64,000 bases of DNA. Source: Laedolimicola sp934402125 (GTDB taxonomy: Bacteria; Bacillota; Clostridia; Lachnospirales; Lachnospiraceae). The notes beneath the pieces are model-generated. The model made no database searches, had not been told where the DNA came from, and was given only the letters and a program-made list of their open reading frames with translations. Below are positions 33,892 through 42,502 of this stretch, one piece after another. Made by a program: the position numbers and the translations under genes. The stretch's first letter is position 1, and each line of letters starts with the position of its first letter. The stretch is from positions 558,001-622,000 of the forward strand of contig NZ_JBQHTG010000002.1 in assembly GCF_052065835.1 (NCBI RefSeq). Direction: 5' to 3'.

Positions 33892-35325
33892 TTATACGTT
33901 AATTTCCGCTTTTTCTCCCAGAATATCACTGTATTTCGCAAGAATCGGACGAACCACCTGGGAAAGGAAGGCGTCTACCTGCTCCGGGGCGCGTCCCACG
34001 TAACGGGAGGGCTCCATGGTCTTCTTCAGATCCTCCAGGGAAAGTCCGAAGGCCGGATCTGCTGCAATCAGCTCCAACAGGTTATTCTCCTGACCGTTTA
34101 CCTTCACGTTTCTGCCTGCTTCCATGGAAAGCTCACGGATACGCTCATGCAGCTCCTGACGGTCGCCGCCTGCCTTTACCGCATCCATCATAATATTCTC
34201 TGTCGCCATGAAGGGCAGCTCTGCCATCATGTGCTTCCGGATAACCTTCGGGTATACCACCAGACCGTCTACCACGTTCAGGCACAGATCCAGGATACCG
34301 TCGATGGCCAGGAAGCCCTCGGGAATGGACAGACGCTTGTTGGCGGAATCGTCCAGGGTTCTCTCAAACCACTGGGTCGCGCTGGTGATAGCCGGATTCA
34401 GGGCGTCCACGATCACATAGCGGGACAGGGAAGCGATACGCTCGCTGCGCATGGGATTCCGCTTGTACGCCATAGCAGAGGATCCAATCTGGGATTTCTC
34501 AAAGGGCTCCTCTACCTCCTTCAGGTGCTGTAAGAGACGGATATCGTTGGACATCTTGTGGGCGCTGGCCGCAATTCCCGCCAGTACGTTCAGCACACGG
34601 GTATCTACCTTACGGGAATAGGTCTGTCCGGATACCGGATAGCACTCCTTAAAGCCCATCTTCTCCGCAATCATGGGATCAATTTTATTAATCTTCTCCT
34701 CGTCGCCCTCAAAGAGCTCCTTGAAGCTGGCCTGGGTACCTGTGGTTCCCTTGGATCCCAGAAGCTTCATGGTGGAAATCACATGCTCCAGATCCTCCAG
34801 ATCCAGGCAGAACTCCTGCAGCCACAGGGTAGCGCGCTTTCCGACGGTGGTCGGCTGTGCCGGCTGGAAATGGGTAAACGCCAGGGTCGGCAGATCCTTA
34901 TACTTATCCGCGAAATCTGCCAGCTCATTTAACACATTCACCAGCTTCTTATGAACCAGCTTCAGGGCCTCGGTCATGACAATGATGTCTGTATTGTCTC
35001 CTACGTAGCAGGAGGTTGCTCCCAGATGGATAATGCCCTTGGCCTTCGGACACTGGCAGCCGTATGCGTATACATGGGACATAACGTCGTGGCGGACCTC
35101 CTTCTCCCGTGCCTTCGCCACATCGTAATTGATATCGTCCTGATGAGCCTTCAGCTCGTCGATCTGCTCCTGGGTAATGGGCAGGCCCAGCTCCATCTCT
35201 GTCTCCGCCAGGGCAATCCACAGCTTTCTCCAGGTGCGGAACTTCTTATCCGGGGAAAAGATGTACTGCATCTCCTTGCTGGCGTAACGCTCAGATAAAG
35301 GGCTTACGTATCTGTTTGTACTCAT
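33892..35325 (-). CDS. purB: Adenylosuccinate lyase
   Basis: 477 residues. Fumarase/aspartase-superfamily signature GSSAMAYKRNPMRSE (about residues 285-300), plus HLGATSCYVGDNTD and KGTTGTQASF. Cleaves SAICAR and adenylosuccinate in purine synthesis. Own promoter upstream and terminator downstream; purF is 106 bp upstream in the same direction. Length fits the eukaryote-like/clostridial PurB branch. Confidence 0.96.
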   Translation of the reverse strand: MSTNRYVSPLSERYASKEMQYIFSPDKKFRTWRKLWIALAETEMELGLPITQEQIDELKAHQDDINYDVAKAREKEVRHDVMSHVYAYGCQCPKAKGIIHLGATSCYVGDNTDIIVMTEALKLVHKKLVNVLNELADFADKYKDLPTLAFTHFQPAQPTTVGKRATLWLQEFCLDLEDLEHVISTMKLLGSKGTTGTQASFKELFEGDEEKINKIDPMIAEKMGFKECYPVSGQTYSRKVDTRVLNVLAGIAASAHKMSNDIRLLQHLKEVEEPFEKSQIGSSAMAYKRNPMRSERIASLSRYVIVDALNPAITSATQWFERTLDDSANKRLSIPEGFLAIDGILDLCLNVVDGLVVYPKVIRKHMMAELPFMATENIMMDAVKAGGDRQELHERIRELSMEAGRNVKVNGQENNLLELIAADPAFGLSLEDLKKTMEPSRYVGRAPEQVDAFLSQVVRPILAKYSDILGEKAEINV

Positions 35326-35400
35326 GGTATTCTCTCCTCTTATTGATCTTTTTGCTTCTAAAAAAGGGGAAGCCTTTCTGATAGAAGCCGCTCTTCTTTC

Positions 35401-35429
35401 ATTCTACTATATTTAGAGCTATATCTCAA
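35401..35429 (-). promoter_or_regulatory. Probable promoter of purB
   Basis: TTGAGA (35424-35429) and TAGAAT (35401-35406), 17-bp spacer, in the gap between purF and purB. Confidence 0.5.
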
Positions 35430-35431
35430 TC

Positions 35432-36883
35432 CTATTTTTCAAAGCTGCCGCGGATATCCTCGGTGGGCGGCGCAATGGGATACTTCCCGGTAAAGCAGGC
35501 CGTACAGTGTCCAAGCCCCCCGACCATCTCGCCCAGACGCTCCTTGCGCAGATAAGCCAGGGAATCGGCTCCGATAAGACGGCACACCTCCTCCACTGTC
35601 CGGTTGTGGGCAATCAGCTGATCCTCTGCCGGTACGTCCGTACCGAAGTAGCAGGGGTGCAGGAAGGGCGGAGAGCTGACGCGCATATGAACCTCTCGGG
35701 CTCCCGCCTCCCGGAGCATCTTCACGATCCGGTCGCTGGTGGTGCCCCGGACGATGGAATCATCGATCATGATAACCCTCTTGCCGTTCACCGCCTCCCG
35801 GAGCACATTCAGCTTTACCCGGACGCTGGATTCCCGGCTGCTCTGTCCCGGCTTGATAAAGGTTCGTCCCACATAGCCATTCTTTACAAAAGCAGTTCCG
35901 TAGGGAATTCCGGACTGCAGGGAATATCCCAGGGCCGCCGCATTGCCAGACTCGGGCACACCCACTACCAGATCTGCCTCCACCGGGCTGTCCATAGCCA
36001 GGAATCTTCCCGAACGAATCCGCGCCTGATAGACGCTGACACCGTCGAAATGGGTATCCGGCCGGGCGAAATAAATATATTCAAAGATACAGCGGGCCTC
36101 CTGATCCTTGGGCAGGCAATGGCTCCGGTCGGATTCCACGCCCTTTCCCGGCGTAATGGTCACGATCTCGCCGGGCTCCACGTCCCGCACAAACGTGGCA
36201 CCGATGGTATCCAGGGCGCAGGTCTCGCTGGCCAGGATATAAGCGTTGTCACGCTTGCCGATACACAGGGGCCGGAAGCCGTAGGGGTCTCTCGCCCCGA
36301 TCAGCTTTCTGGGGGACATGACAATCAGGGAATAGGCTCCCTTAATCTTGTCCATAGCCCGGGACACCGCCTCCTCCACGCTGGCGGAATGAATCCGCTC
36401 TCTGGCGATATGGTAGGCAATCACCTCAGAATCAATGGTCGTCTGGAAAATCGCTCCCGTATACTCCAGCTCCCGCCGAAGCTCCGGCGCATTGACCAAG
36501 TTGCCGTTGTGGGCTAACCCTAAGGTTCCTTTTACATAATTCAATACCAGGGGCTGGGCGTTCTCCCGGGTGCTGCTGCCAGCCGTACTGTAACGGGTGT
36601 GTCCCACGCCGATATCGCCCTTCAGGGCGTCCAGCTGCTCCGGAGCAAACACTTCATTTACCAGTCCCATGCCCTTATGGCTCTTCACCACGCCTTTGGG
36701 TCCCTTCGTATCGCTGACCGCGATACCGCAGCTCTCCTGTCCTCTGTGCTGCAGGGCAAATAAGCCGTAATAAATCGTAGAGGCTACGTCGTTGCCGTCG
36801 AAATCATAGATTCCGAATACGCCGCATTCCTCCCGCAGCTTCTCCTCTTCTTCGTATTGTTCATGGATCATCTCATTATTCAT
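35432..36883 (-). CDS. purF: Amidophosphoribosyltransferase
   Basis: 483 residues from the ATG at 36883 (GGGAGG 7 nt upstream). A propeptide precedes the nucleophile Cys20 (EECGVFGIYD), as in the B. subtilis enzyme. The PRPP-binding loop is VIMIDDSIVRGTTS. Cysteines in HPCYFG and GHCTACFTGKYP fit the 4Fe-4S cluster of the Bacillus-type enzyme. It makes 5-phosphoribosylamine from PRPP and glutamine, the first step of purine synthesis. No purine riboswitch is visible upstream. Confidence 0.96.
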   Translation of the reverse strand: MNNEMIHEQYEEEEKLREECGVFGIYDFDGNDVASTIYYGLFALQHRGQESCGIAVSDTKGPKGVVKSHKGMGLVNEVFAPEQLDALKGDIGVGHTRYSTAGSSTRENAQPLVLNYVKGTLGLAHNGNLVNAPELRRELEYTGAIFQTTIDSEVIAYHIARERIHSASVEEAVSRAMDKIKGAYSLIVMSPRKLIGARDPYGFRPLCIGKRDNAYILASETCALDTIGATFVRDVEPGEIVTITPGKGVESDRSHCLPKDQEARCIFEYIYFARPDTHFDGVSVYQARIRSGRFLAMDSPVEADLVVGVPESGNAAALGYSLQSGIPYGTAFVKNGYVGRTFIKPGQSSRESSVRVKLNVLREAVNGKRVIMIDDSIVRGTTSDRIVKMLREAGAREVHMRVSSPPFLHPCYFGTDVPAEDQLIAHNRTVEEVCRLIGADSLAYLRKERLGEMVGGLGHCTACFTGKYPIAPPTEDIRGSFEK

Positions 36884-36930
36884 AAGGTACCTCCCGCTGT
36901 CCTGGCTTCTTGTCATTTAGTACGTAAGAA

Positions 36931-36959
36931 AGTATAAACCATGATTTTTTGAATTGCAA
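36931..36959 (-). promoter_or_regulatory. Promoter of purF
   Basis: TTGCAA (36954-36959) and TATACT (36931-36936) with a 17-bp spacer, about 47 bp upstream of the purF start. Confidence 0.65.
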
Positions 36960-37029
36960 GAACGGATCCGGCCCCGATTATTACTTATTCTAATGGATTT
37001 TTTCCCCACTTTCTTATAAAAACAGTCAA

Positions 37030-37077
37030 AAAAAGCCGCCGCCTTTTCCTTTTTCGGAAGAAGACGCCGGCTTCTGA
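37030..37077 (-). terminator. Terminator of the glycerol dehydrogenase-type gene
   Basis: A long imperfect stem, AGCCGGCGTCTTCTTCC facing GGAAAAGGCGGCGGCT, followed by a T7 tract on the minus strand. Confidence 0.85.
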
Positions 37078-37090
37078 AATGTTTTTGGTT

Positions 37091-38191
37091 TTATGCTTCG
37101 CCAAGGAAATATTTTCCGTACCGGTCTGCAGCCAGGATAGCCGCATAAACGGACTCCGGCGTTACCTCAAAGGGCATATTGTGCAGAGTATCATTTTCCG
37201 CGCAGGCAGCCTCGGCAACCGCCATCAGCTTCTCCTTCGTGGGATTCTCAATTCCAAGCTCCTTCAGGGTCACAGGCAGACCCAGCTCGATACACCAGTC
37301 GATGATATCCTCCAGCTCGTCTGCCGGAATATTCTCCAGCACCAGCTGGGTAATGGTACCGAAGGCAACCTTCTCGCCATGGTACATATGATGGCACTCC
37401 TCCAGAACGGTAAAGCCGTTGTGGATAGCGTGGGCTCCGGCCAGACCGCCGCTCTCGAAACCGATGCCGCTGAGCAGGGTATTGGCCTCGATCACCTTCT
37501 CTACTGCCTCGGTGCAGGCTCCCGCCTCCAGAGCCAGCTTCGCCTTTACGCCCTCATCCATCAGGGTATCAAAGCACAGCTTAGCCAGAGCCATCGCCGC
37601 TCCCGTCACCTTGCCGCCTGCGCAGGTCATTGCCCCGCTGGTCTTGCAGGCACGCGCCTCAAAATACGTCGCCAGCGCGTCGCCCATACCGGACACGGTC
37701 AGACGAACCGGGGACTTGGCGATGATTTCCGTATCCATCAGAACCATATTCGGGTTCGCCGGAAGGAACAGATACTCCTCAAATACCCCTGCGTCCGTAT
37801 AAATCACAGACAGTGCGCTGCAGGGAGCGTCTGTGGACGCGATGGTCGGGCAGATCAGCACCGGCGCCTTCTCATAATAAGCTACCGCCTTGGCTGTATC
37901 CAGAATCTTACCGCCGCCGACGCCAATCACCAGGTCGCAGCCGTTCTTCTTCATTACCTCCATCAGACGGTTGATCTCTGTCTTGCTGCACTCTCCGTTG
38001 AAATAATCCAGAACCGGTTCGCAGCCGGAATCCCGGAATGAATCCTCCAGGATCGTTCCCAGTCTCTTATGACCGGACGCTGTCACCAGCACCAGAGCCT
38101 TCTTTCCATAGGTCTTTGCGTAGGTACCAAGCTTCTTCAGTTCGCCTGCTCCCTGTACATACTTGCCGGGGCTTGTCAAAATCTTTGCCAT
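37091..38191 (-). CDS. gldA: Glycerol dehydrogenase-type iron-containing alcohol dehydrogenase
   Basis: 366 residues, GldA-like. NAD-binding loop GVGGGKILDTAKA (about 90-102) and SPTIASTDAPCSA-like PTIASTDAPCSALSV; metal ligands Asp in GMGDALATYFEA, His in GLAGAHAIHNG and His in HHMYHGEKVAFG. It would oxidise glycerol to dihydroxyacetone or reduce related C3 compounds. Single gene with its own promoter and terminator. Other polyols are possible substrates. Confidence 0.88.
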   Translation of the reverse strand: MAKILTSPGKYVQGAGELKKLGTYAKTYGKKALVLVTASGHKRLGTILEDSFRDSGCEPVLDYFNGECSKTEINRLMEVMKKNGCDLVIGVGGGKILDTAKAVAYYEKAPVLICPTIASTDAPCSALSVIYTDAGVFEEYLFLPANPNMVLMDTEIIAKSPVRLTVSGMGDALATYFEARACKTSGAMTCAGGKVTGAAMALAKLCFDTLMDEGVKAKLALEAGACTEAVEKVIEANTLLSGIGFESGGLAGAHAIHNGFTVLEECHHMYHGEKVAFGTITQLVLENIPADELEDIIDWCIELGLPVTLKELGIENPTKEKLMAVAEAACAENDTLHNMPFEVTPESVYAAILAADRYGKYFLGEA

Positions 38192-38293
38192 GATAAAAAT
38201 CCTCCTGTCATATGATTGCTTTCCATTTATAGTTACCAGATAGCAGCATCACCATACGGCCTGCAGCGTTGATCTGTTATCTTTCCAAGGAGT

Positions 38294-38322
38294 ATTTTAA
38301 CGCTGGCAGGTGAGATTGTCAA
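38294..38322 (-). promoter_or_regulatory. Promoter of gldA
   Basis: Consensus TTGACA (38317-38322) and TAAAAT (38294-38299) with a 17-bp spacer, minus strand. A leader of about 100 nt follows. Confidence 0.75.
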
Positions 38323-38372
38323 TATTTTAACAGTTTTTTTGTGAGCGTTTCGGGTTATATATGTTTTCCGTC

Positions 38373-39557
38373 TTACGATTTTCTCCAGACCATCTTATCC
38401 ACGACTCCCGTGTAGCTCTGAATAATCTTCACAACCTTTGTACTTACATTTTCTTCCACATAATCCGGAACCGGAATACCGTAATCATGCTCCTGATTCA
38501 GTTCTACCGCTGTATCCACCGCCTGCAGAAGGCTCTTTTCATCAATACCGGCCAGAATAAAGCAGGCCTTATCCAGAGCCTCCGGACGCTCTGTACTGGT
38601 ACGGATGCAGACCGCCGGAAACGGACGTCCTACAGAAGTAAAAAAGCTGCTCTCCTCCGGCAGGGTGCCGCTGTCCGATACCACCGCAAAAGCGTTCATC
38701 TGCAGATGATTATAATCATGGAAGCCCAGCGGCTCATGCTGAATCACCCGCTTATCCAGCTGGAAACCACTGGCCTCCAGACGTTTTCTGGAACGGGGAT
38801 GACAGGAATAGAGAATCGGCATATCGTATTTCTCAGCCAGCCTGTTGATAGCTGTAAACAGGGAAAGGAAATTCTTCTCTGTATCAATATTCTCCTCCCT
38901 GTGGGCAGACAGCAGGATATACTTCTGCGGTTCCAGGCCCAGCTTCTCCAAAATATCCGACTTCTCAATCTCAGCCAGATTCTGGTGCAATACCTCCGCC
39001 ATAGGAGAACCCGTCACATAGACCCGCTCCTTCGGCAGCCCGCACTCATGAAGATACTTTCTGGCGTGCTCTGAATAAGCAAGATTCACGTCGGAAATGA
39101 TATCCACGATTCTCCGGTTCGTCTCCTCCGGTAGACATTCATCCTTACAGCGGTTTCCTGCTTCCATGTGAAAAATCGGGATATGCAGGCGCTTCGCCGC
39201 AATGGCAGACAGGCAGCTGTTGGTGTCGCCCAGGATCAAAAGCGCATCCGGCCTGATCTGATTCATCAGCTTATAAGAACAGTTGATAATATTCCCAACC
39301 GTCGCGCCCAGATCATCGCCAACTGCATCCATATAAACCTCCGGACTGGCAATCTTCAGGTTTTCAAAGAAAATGCCATTCAGATTGTAATCATAATTCT
39401 GTCCCGTATGGGCCAGAACCACATCAAAATACTTCCGGCACTTGTTAATCACAGCCGCCAGACGGATAATCTCCGGCCTGGTCCCCACAATAATCAGAAG
39501 CTTCAGCTTCCCGTTTTCCTTAAAATGCACATCGGAATAATCCGTTCTGATCTCCAT
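38373..39557 (-). CDS. capG: UDP-GlcNAc 2-epimerase-like enzyme (CapG/FnlC type)
   Basis: 394 residues of the non-hydrolysing UDP-N-acetylglucosamine 2-epimerase fold: LLIIVGTRPEIIRLAAVI at the start, HMEAGNRC in the middle and SDSGTLPEES near residue 285. In the context of capE and capF directly upstream it should be the C-2 epimerase that gives UDP-N-acetyl-L-fucosamine, rather than the WecB enzyme for UDP-ManNAc. Its ATG overlaps the capF stop by one base. No terminator is obvious after it. Confidence 0.87.
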   Translation of the reverse strand: MEIRTDYSDVHFKENGKLKLLIIVGTRPEIIRLAAVINKCRKYFDVVLAHTGQNYDYNLNGIFFENLKIASPEVYMDAVGDDLGATVGNIINCSYKLMNQIRPDALLILGDTNSCLSAIAAKRLHIPIFHMEAGNRCKDECLPEETNRRIVDIISDVNLAYSEHARKYLHECGLPKERVYVTGSPMAEVLHQNLAEIEKSDILEKLGLEPQKYILLSAHREENIDTEKNFLSLFTAINRLAEKYDMPILYSCHPRSRKRLEASGFQLDKRVIQHEPLGFHDYNHLQMNAFAVVSDSGTLPEESSFFTSVGRPFPAVCIRTSTERPEALDKACFILAGIDEKSLLQAVDTAVELNQEHDYGIPVPDYVEENVSTKVVKIIQSYTGVVDKMVWRKS

Positions 39558-40786
39558 TACGCTTTTTCCTCCACAGGTTCAAAAAAAGTATCCGGATGCT
39601 CCGGATCAAAGGATTCATTGGCCCACATGACTGTCACCAGGTTCTCTGTCTCCGACAAGTTGATAATATTGTGAGTATATCCCGGCAGCATATGCACTGC
39701 CTCAATCTTCTCCCCGGACACTTCAAAATTCCGTACCGGATAGGGCTGTCCGTTTTCATCCACGCCGATTTTACGCTCCTGAATCAGCCCATGTCCCGAT
39801 ACTACGATAAAAAACTCCCACTTGGAATGATGCCAGTGCTGTCCCTTCGTAATTCCCGGCTTACTGATATTCACAGAAAACTGTCCGCATTTCTCTGTCT
39901 TTAAAAGCTCTGTAAAGCTGCCTCTGGCGTCACAGTTCATCTTCAACGGAATTTTCGTTTTCTCCTCCGGTAAATAAGACAGGTACGTCGAATACAGCTT
40001 CTTCACGAAGGAAGCCTGCGGAATCTCCGGCAGCATCAGCGACTGGGGCTGCAACTGAAAGCTCTTCAAGAGCTCCACGATCTCCCCCAGCGTCACCTTA
40101 TGGGTCGTCGGAGCAAAGCAATACCGTCCCTCTGTCCGTTCCACTGCGTCCACACCATCGAATTCACAGTGATGCTCCCTTCCTTCCAGCGCATCCAGCA
40201 TCTCTGTCACCAAATCGTCAATGTACAGAAGCTCCAGCTCTACTTTCGGATCGCTGACCTGGATCGGCAGATCGTTAGCTATATTATTACAGAAAGTGGC
40301 TACTGCGGAATTATAGTTGGGACGGCACCATTTTCCAAAGAGATTGGGGAAACGATACACCAGCACCTTCGCCCCGGTTTCCGACCCATAGCTGAAAAAC
40401 AATTCTTCCCCGGCCAGCTTCGACTTTCCATAATCAGAGCCTGCATAACGGCCCAGAAGCGTAGCCTGAATCGACGAAGAAAGCATCACCGGACAGGTGT
40501 TCCCATGCTTTTTCAGGGTTTCCAGCAGGGTCGTGGCAAAACCGAAATTTCCCGCCATAAACTCCGCATTGTCCTTCGGCCGGTTCACACCGGCCAGGTT
40601 GAACACAAAATCCGCCTTCGCGCAATATTCCTCCAGGAGTGCCGGATCCGTCTGGATATCATATTCATAAATCTCATCCACACTCAACTCCGGGCGGGTA
40701 CGGTCCTTTCCATCCCGGATATTTTTCAAGGACGCAACCAGATTCTTACCTACAAAACCAGCTGCGCCAGTTACTAAAACCTTCAT
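39557..40786 (-). CDS. capF: UDP-2-acetamido-2,6-dideoxyhexulose reductase/epimerase (CapF/FnlB type)
   Basis: 409 residues in two parts, as in S. aureus CapF: an N-terminal NAD(P)-binding SDR domain (VTGAAGFVGKNL at 5-16) and a C-terminal cupin (from about 295: FTELLKTEKCGQFSVNISKPGITKGQHWHHSKWEFF region, metal-binding His in QHWHHSKWE). It epimerises and reduces the CapE product to UDP-N-acetyl-L-talosamine (pneumosamine). AGGAGAG precedes the ATG; 12 bp after capE. Confidence 0.9.
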   Translation of the reverse strand: MKVLVTGAAGFVGKNLVASLKNIRDGKDRTRPELSVDEIYEYDIQTDPALLEEYCAKADFVFNLAGVNRPKDNAEFMAGNFGFATTLLETLKKHGNTCPVMLSSSIQATLLGRYAGSDYGKSKLAGEELFFSYGSETGAKVLVYRFPNLFGKWCRPNYNSAVATFCNNIANDLPIQVSDPKVELELLYIDDLVTEMLDALEGREHHCEFDGVDAVERTEGRYCFAPTTHKVTLGEIVELLKSFQLQPQSLMLPEIPQASFVKKLYSTYLSYLPEEKTKIPLKMNCDARGSFTELLKTEKCGQFSVNISKPGITKGQHWHHSKWEFFIVVSGHGLIQERKIGVDENGQPYPVRNFEVSGEKIEAVHMLPGYTHNIINLSETENLVTVMWANESFDPEHPDTFFEPVEEKA

Positions 40787-40798
40787 CTCATCTCTCTC

Positions 40799-41845
40799 CT
40801 ATTTCTTCCAATTTTCAAGAGCTTCCTTTACATAGTCCGTAGTCAGAATCTTCCTTACGGTTCCCTCCACATCCAGGCGCTGCGTATTGTGGCTGGTATA
40901 AGCTTCATTTGCCATGGTCTGAACCTGTCCCTTTACAAAGAACTTATCATAATTCAGATCCCTGCCGTCCGGAAGTACCCGGTAATAATCGCCCATGTCC
41001 ACGCTGCGCATGCACTCCTCATTGGTCATCAGTGTCTCAAACAGCTTCTCTCCATGGCGTGTTCCAATGATATGCGTACCCGTATCGCCAAAGAGCTGCT
41101 GTACCGCCTTCGCCAGATCTCCGATGGTGCTGGCGTCCGATTTCTGTACGAAGAGATCGCCCGGTTCCCCATGCTCAAAAGCAAACATAACCAATGCCAC
41201 TGCCTCATCCAGATTCATCAGGAAACGGGTCATGTTCGGATCTGTGATGGTCAGCGGATTACCTGCCTTAATCTGATCGATAAAGAGCGGAATTACCGAA
41301 CCGCGGCTGCACATGACATTCCCGTAACGGGTACAGCAAATCGTGGTTTTTCCTGCTGCCACGCGGGCATTGGCTCCGATCACCTTCTCCATCATAGCCT
41401 TGGAAATACCCATGGCGTTGATTGGATAAGCAGCCTTGTCCGTGGACAGACACACGATACGCTGAACCCCCGCGTCAATGGCTGCGTGAAGCACATTATC
41501 GGTACCCTCCACATTGGTGCGGACTGCCTCCATGGGGAAAAACTCACAGGAGGGCACCTGCTTCAGGGCTGCCGCATGGAAAATATAGTCTACGCCGGGC
41601 ATCGCGTCCTGTACGGAACGCATATTTCTCACATCTCCGATATAAAACTTTACCTTGCCTGCCAGTTCCGGATGCTTTGCCTGCAATTCATGCCGCATAT
41701 CGTCCTGCTTCTTCTCATCGCGGGAAAAGATACGGATTTCCTTCAGAGCCGAATCCAGGAAATGCTTTAATACGGTAGAGCCAAAAGAACCGGTACCTCC
41801 GGTAATCATCAGGGTTTTGTCTTTAAAAAATTTTGAAGTTGCCAT
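40799..41845 (-). CDS. capE: UDP-GlcNAc 4,6-dehydratase/5-epimerase (CapE/FnlA type)
   Basis: 348 residues from the ATG at 41845 (MATSKFFKDKT), with AAGGAG upstream; an in-frame start 81 bp earlier lies in a terminator-like hairpin and is rejected. Rossmann motif MITGGTGSFGSTVL (about 13-26), IFHAAALKQVPSCEF, and the conserved MGDYYRVLPDGRDLNYDKFF and DYVKEAL C-terminus of the CapE/FnlA subgroup. It inverts C-5 while making the 4-keto-6-deoxy sugar. First gene of capEFG, all coupled. Confidence 0.92.
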   Translation of the reverse strand: MATSKFFKDKTLMITGGTGSFGSTVLKHFLDSALKEIRIFSRDEKKQDDMRHELQAKHPELAGKVKFYIGDVRNMRSVQDAMPGVDYIFHAAALKQVPSCEFFPMEAVRTNVEGTDNVLHAAIDAGVQRIVCLSTDKAAYPINAMGISKAMMEKVIGANARVAAGKTTICCTRYGNVMCSRGSVIPLFIDQIKAGNPLTITDPNMTRFLMNLDEAVALVMFAFEHGEPGDLFVQKSDASTIGDLAKAVQQLFGDTGTHIIGTRHGEKLFETLMTNEECMRSVDMGDYYRVLPDGRDLNYDKFFVKGQVQTMANEAYTSHNTQRLDVEGTVRKILTTDYVKEALENWKK

Positions 41846-41892
41846 ACTACAATCTCCTTTATTATAACATTTTAATTTATAAAAACGCGCAC

Positions 41893-41920
41893 GAAAAAAG
41901 GACCTGACGGCCCTTTTCGC
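41893..41920 (-). terminator. Terminator-like hairpin in the capE leader
   Basis: AAAAGGGCC-GTCA-GGTCCTTTT with a T6 tract on the minus strand, 48 bp before the capE start. No minus-strand gene ends just upstream, so it may be an attenuator of the capEFG transcript. Confidence 0.6.
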
Positions 41921-41968
41921 ACACATATTTCCACATTCTTAAATTTCTCATTGAAAAAACATCGACGG

Positions 41969-41974
41969 ATTATA
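41969..41974 (-). promoter_or_regulatory. Possible -10 box for capEFG
   Basis: A perfect TATAAT on the minus strand, about 50 bp upstream of the leader hairpin; no good -35 box is visible at 16-18 bp. Confidence 0.3.
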
Positions 41975-41977
41975 TGA

Positions 41978-42358
41978 TATACATATAGGATTCATTCCTG
42001 TCTGACCAATCACCTTACGAAAGATACGCCTCTTGAGCAGCTCGGTCTGGCCTATAAAGCTCATGAGGACGACCCGTTATATCAGACCTTCTTAAATGCG
42101 GTAATCCGCGCCAATTCTATAAAAGAAGGAGATGAACAGCTTATGTGTGAAGCATTGGAAGAATTATTTGCTGGGAGGTTGGAAGCTCAGAAACAGCTTG
42201 GTATACAACTCGGCGTACAAAAGGGAGCTCAGGAAGCTTTATCTAAAATGTCTTCTCTCATCAACAAGCTTCTTAGCTGTAACCGCATCAATGATGCCAA
42301 ACGTGCTACAGAAGATCCCGCTTATCGAGATACTTTGATGGCAGAATTCAAATTGTAG
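41978..42358 (+). pseudogene. Remnant of an Rpn/PD-(D/E)XK putative transposase-nuclease
   Basis: An open frame of 126 codons with no sensible start, ending in a stop at 42358. The translation (for example LGLAYKAHEDDPLYQTF, then MCEALEELFAGRLEAQKQ and a Gln/Gly-rich GIQLGVQKGAQEA) resembles the C-terminal part of the Rpn family of recombination-promoting nucleases, which carry MC-(E/K)A-(L/V) followed by GxxxGxxxG helices. The catalytic N-terminal domain is missing. It lies on the opposite strand between capE and the polysaccharide cluster and probably marks an old insertion at the cluster edge. Confidence 0.55.
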
Positions 42359-42362
42359 GGTT

Positions 42363-42396
42363 GAAGAGAGCCCCGCCGGATGGCGGGGCTCTCTTC
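42363..42396. terminator. Bidirectional terminator at the end of the polysaccharide cluster
   Basis: Perfect GAGAGCCCCGCC-GGAT-GGCGGGGCTCTC stem with short A- and T-rich flanks. It can end the minus-strand cluster as well as the plus-strand remnant. Confidence 0.7.
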
Positions 42397-42502
42397 ATAT
42401 TTCAAAATAATTCTAATCATACATTAATATACGAAATCTTTCCTCAACTTCACTTAGAAATCAATCATTAACATAACCATTATTTTCAAGACATCTATGC
42501 CC

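Noticed and set aside
36884..37029. Purine riboswitch before purF
   Set aside because: No conserved junction sequences are present; a plain sigma-A promoter explains the gap.
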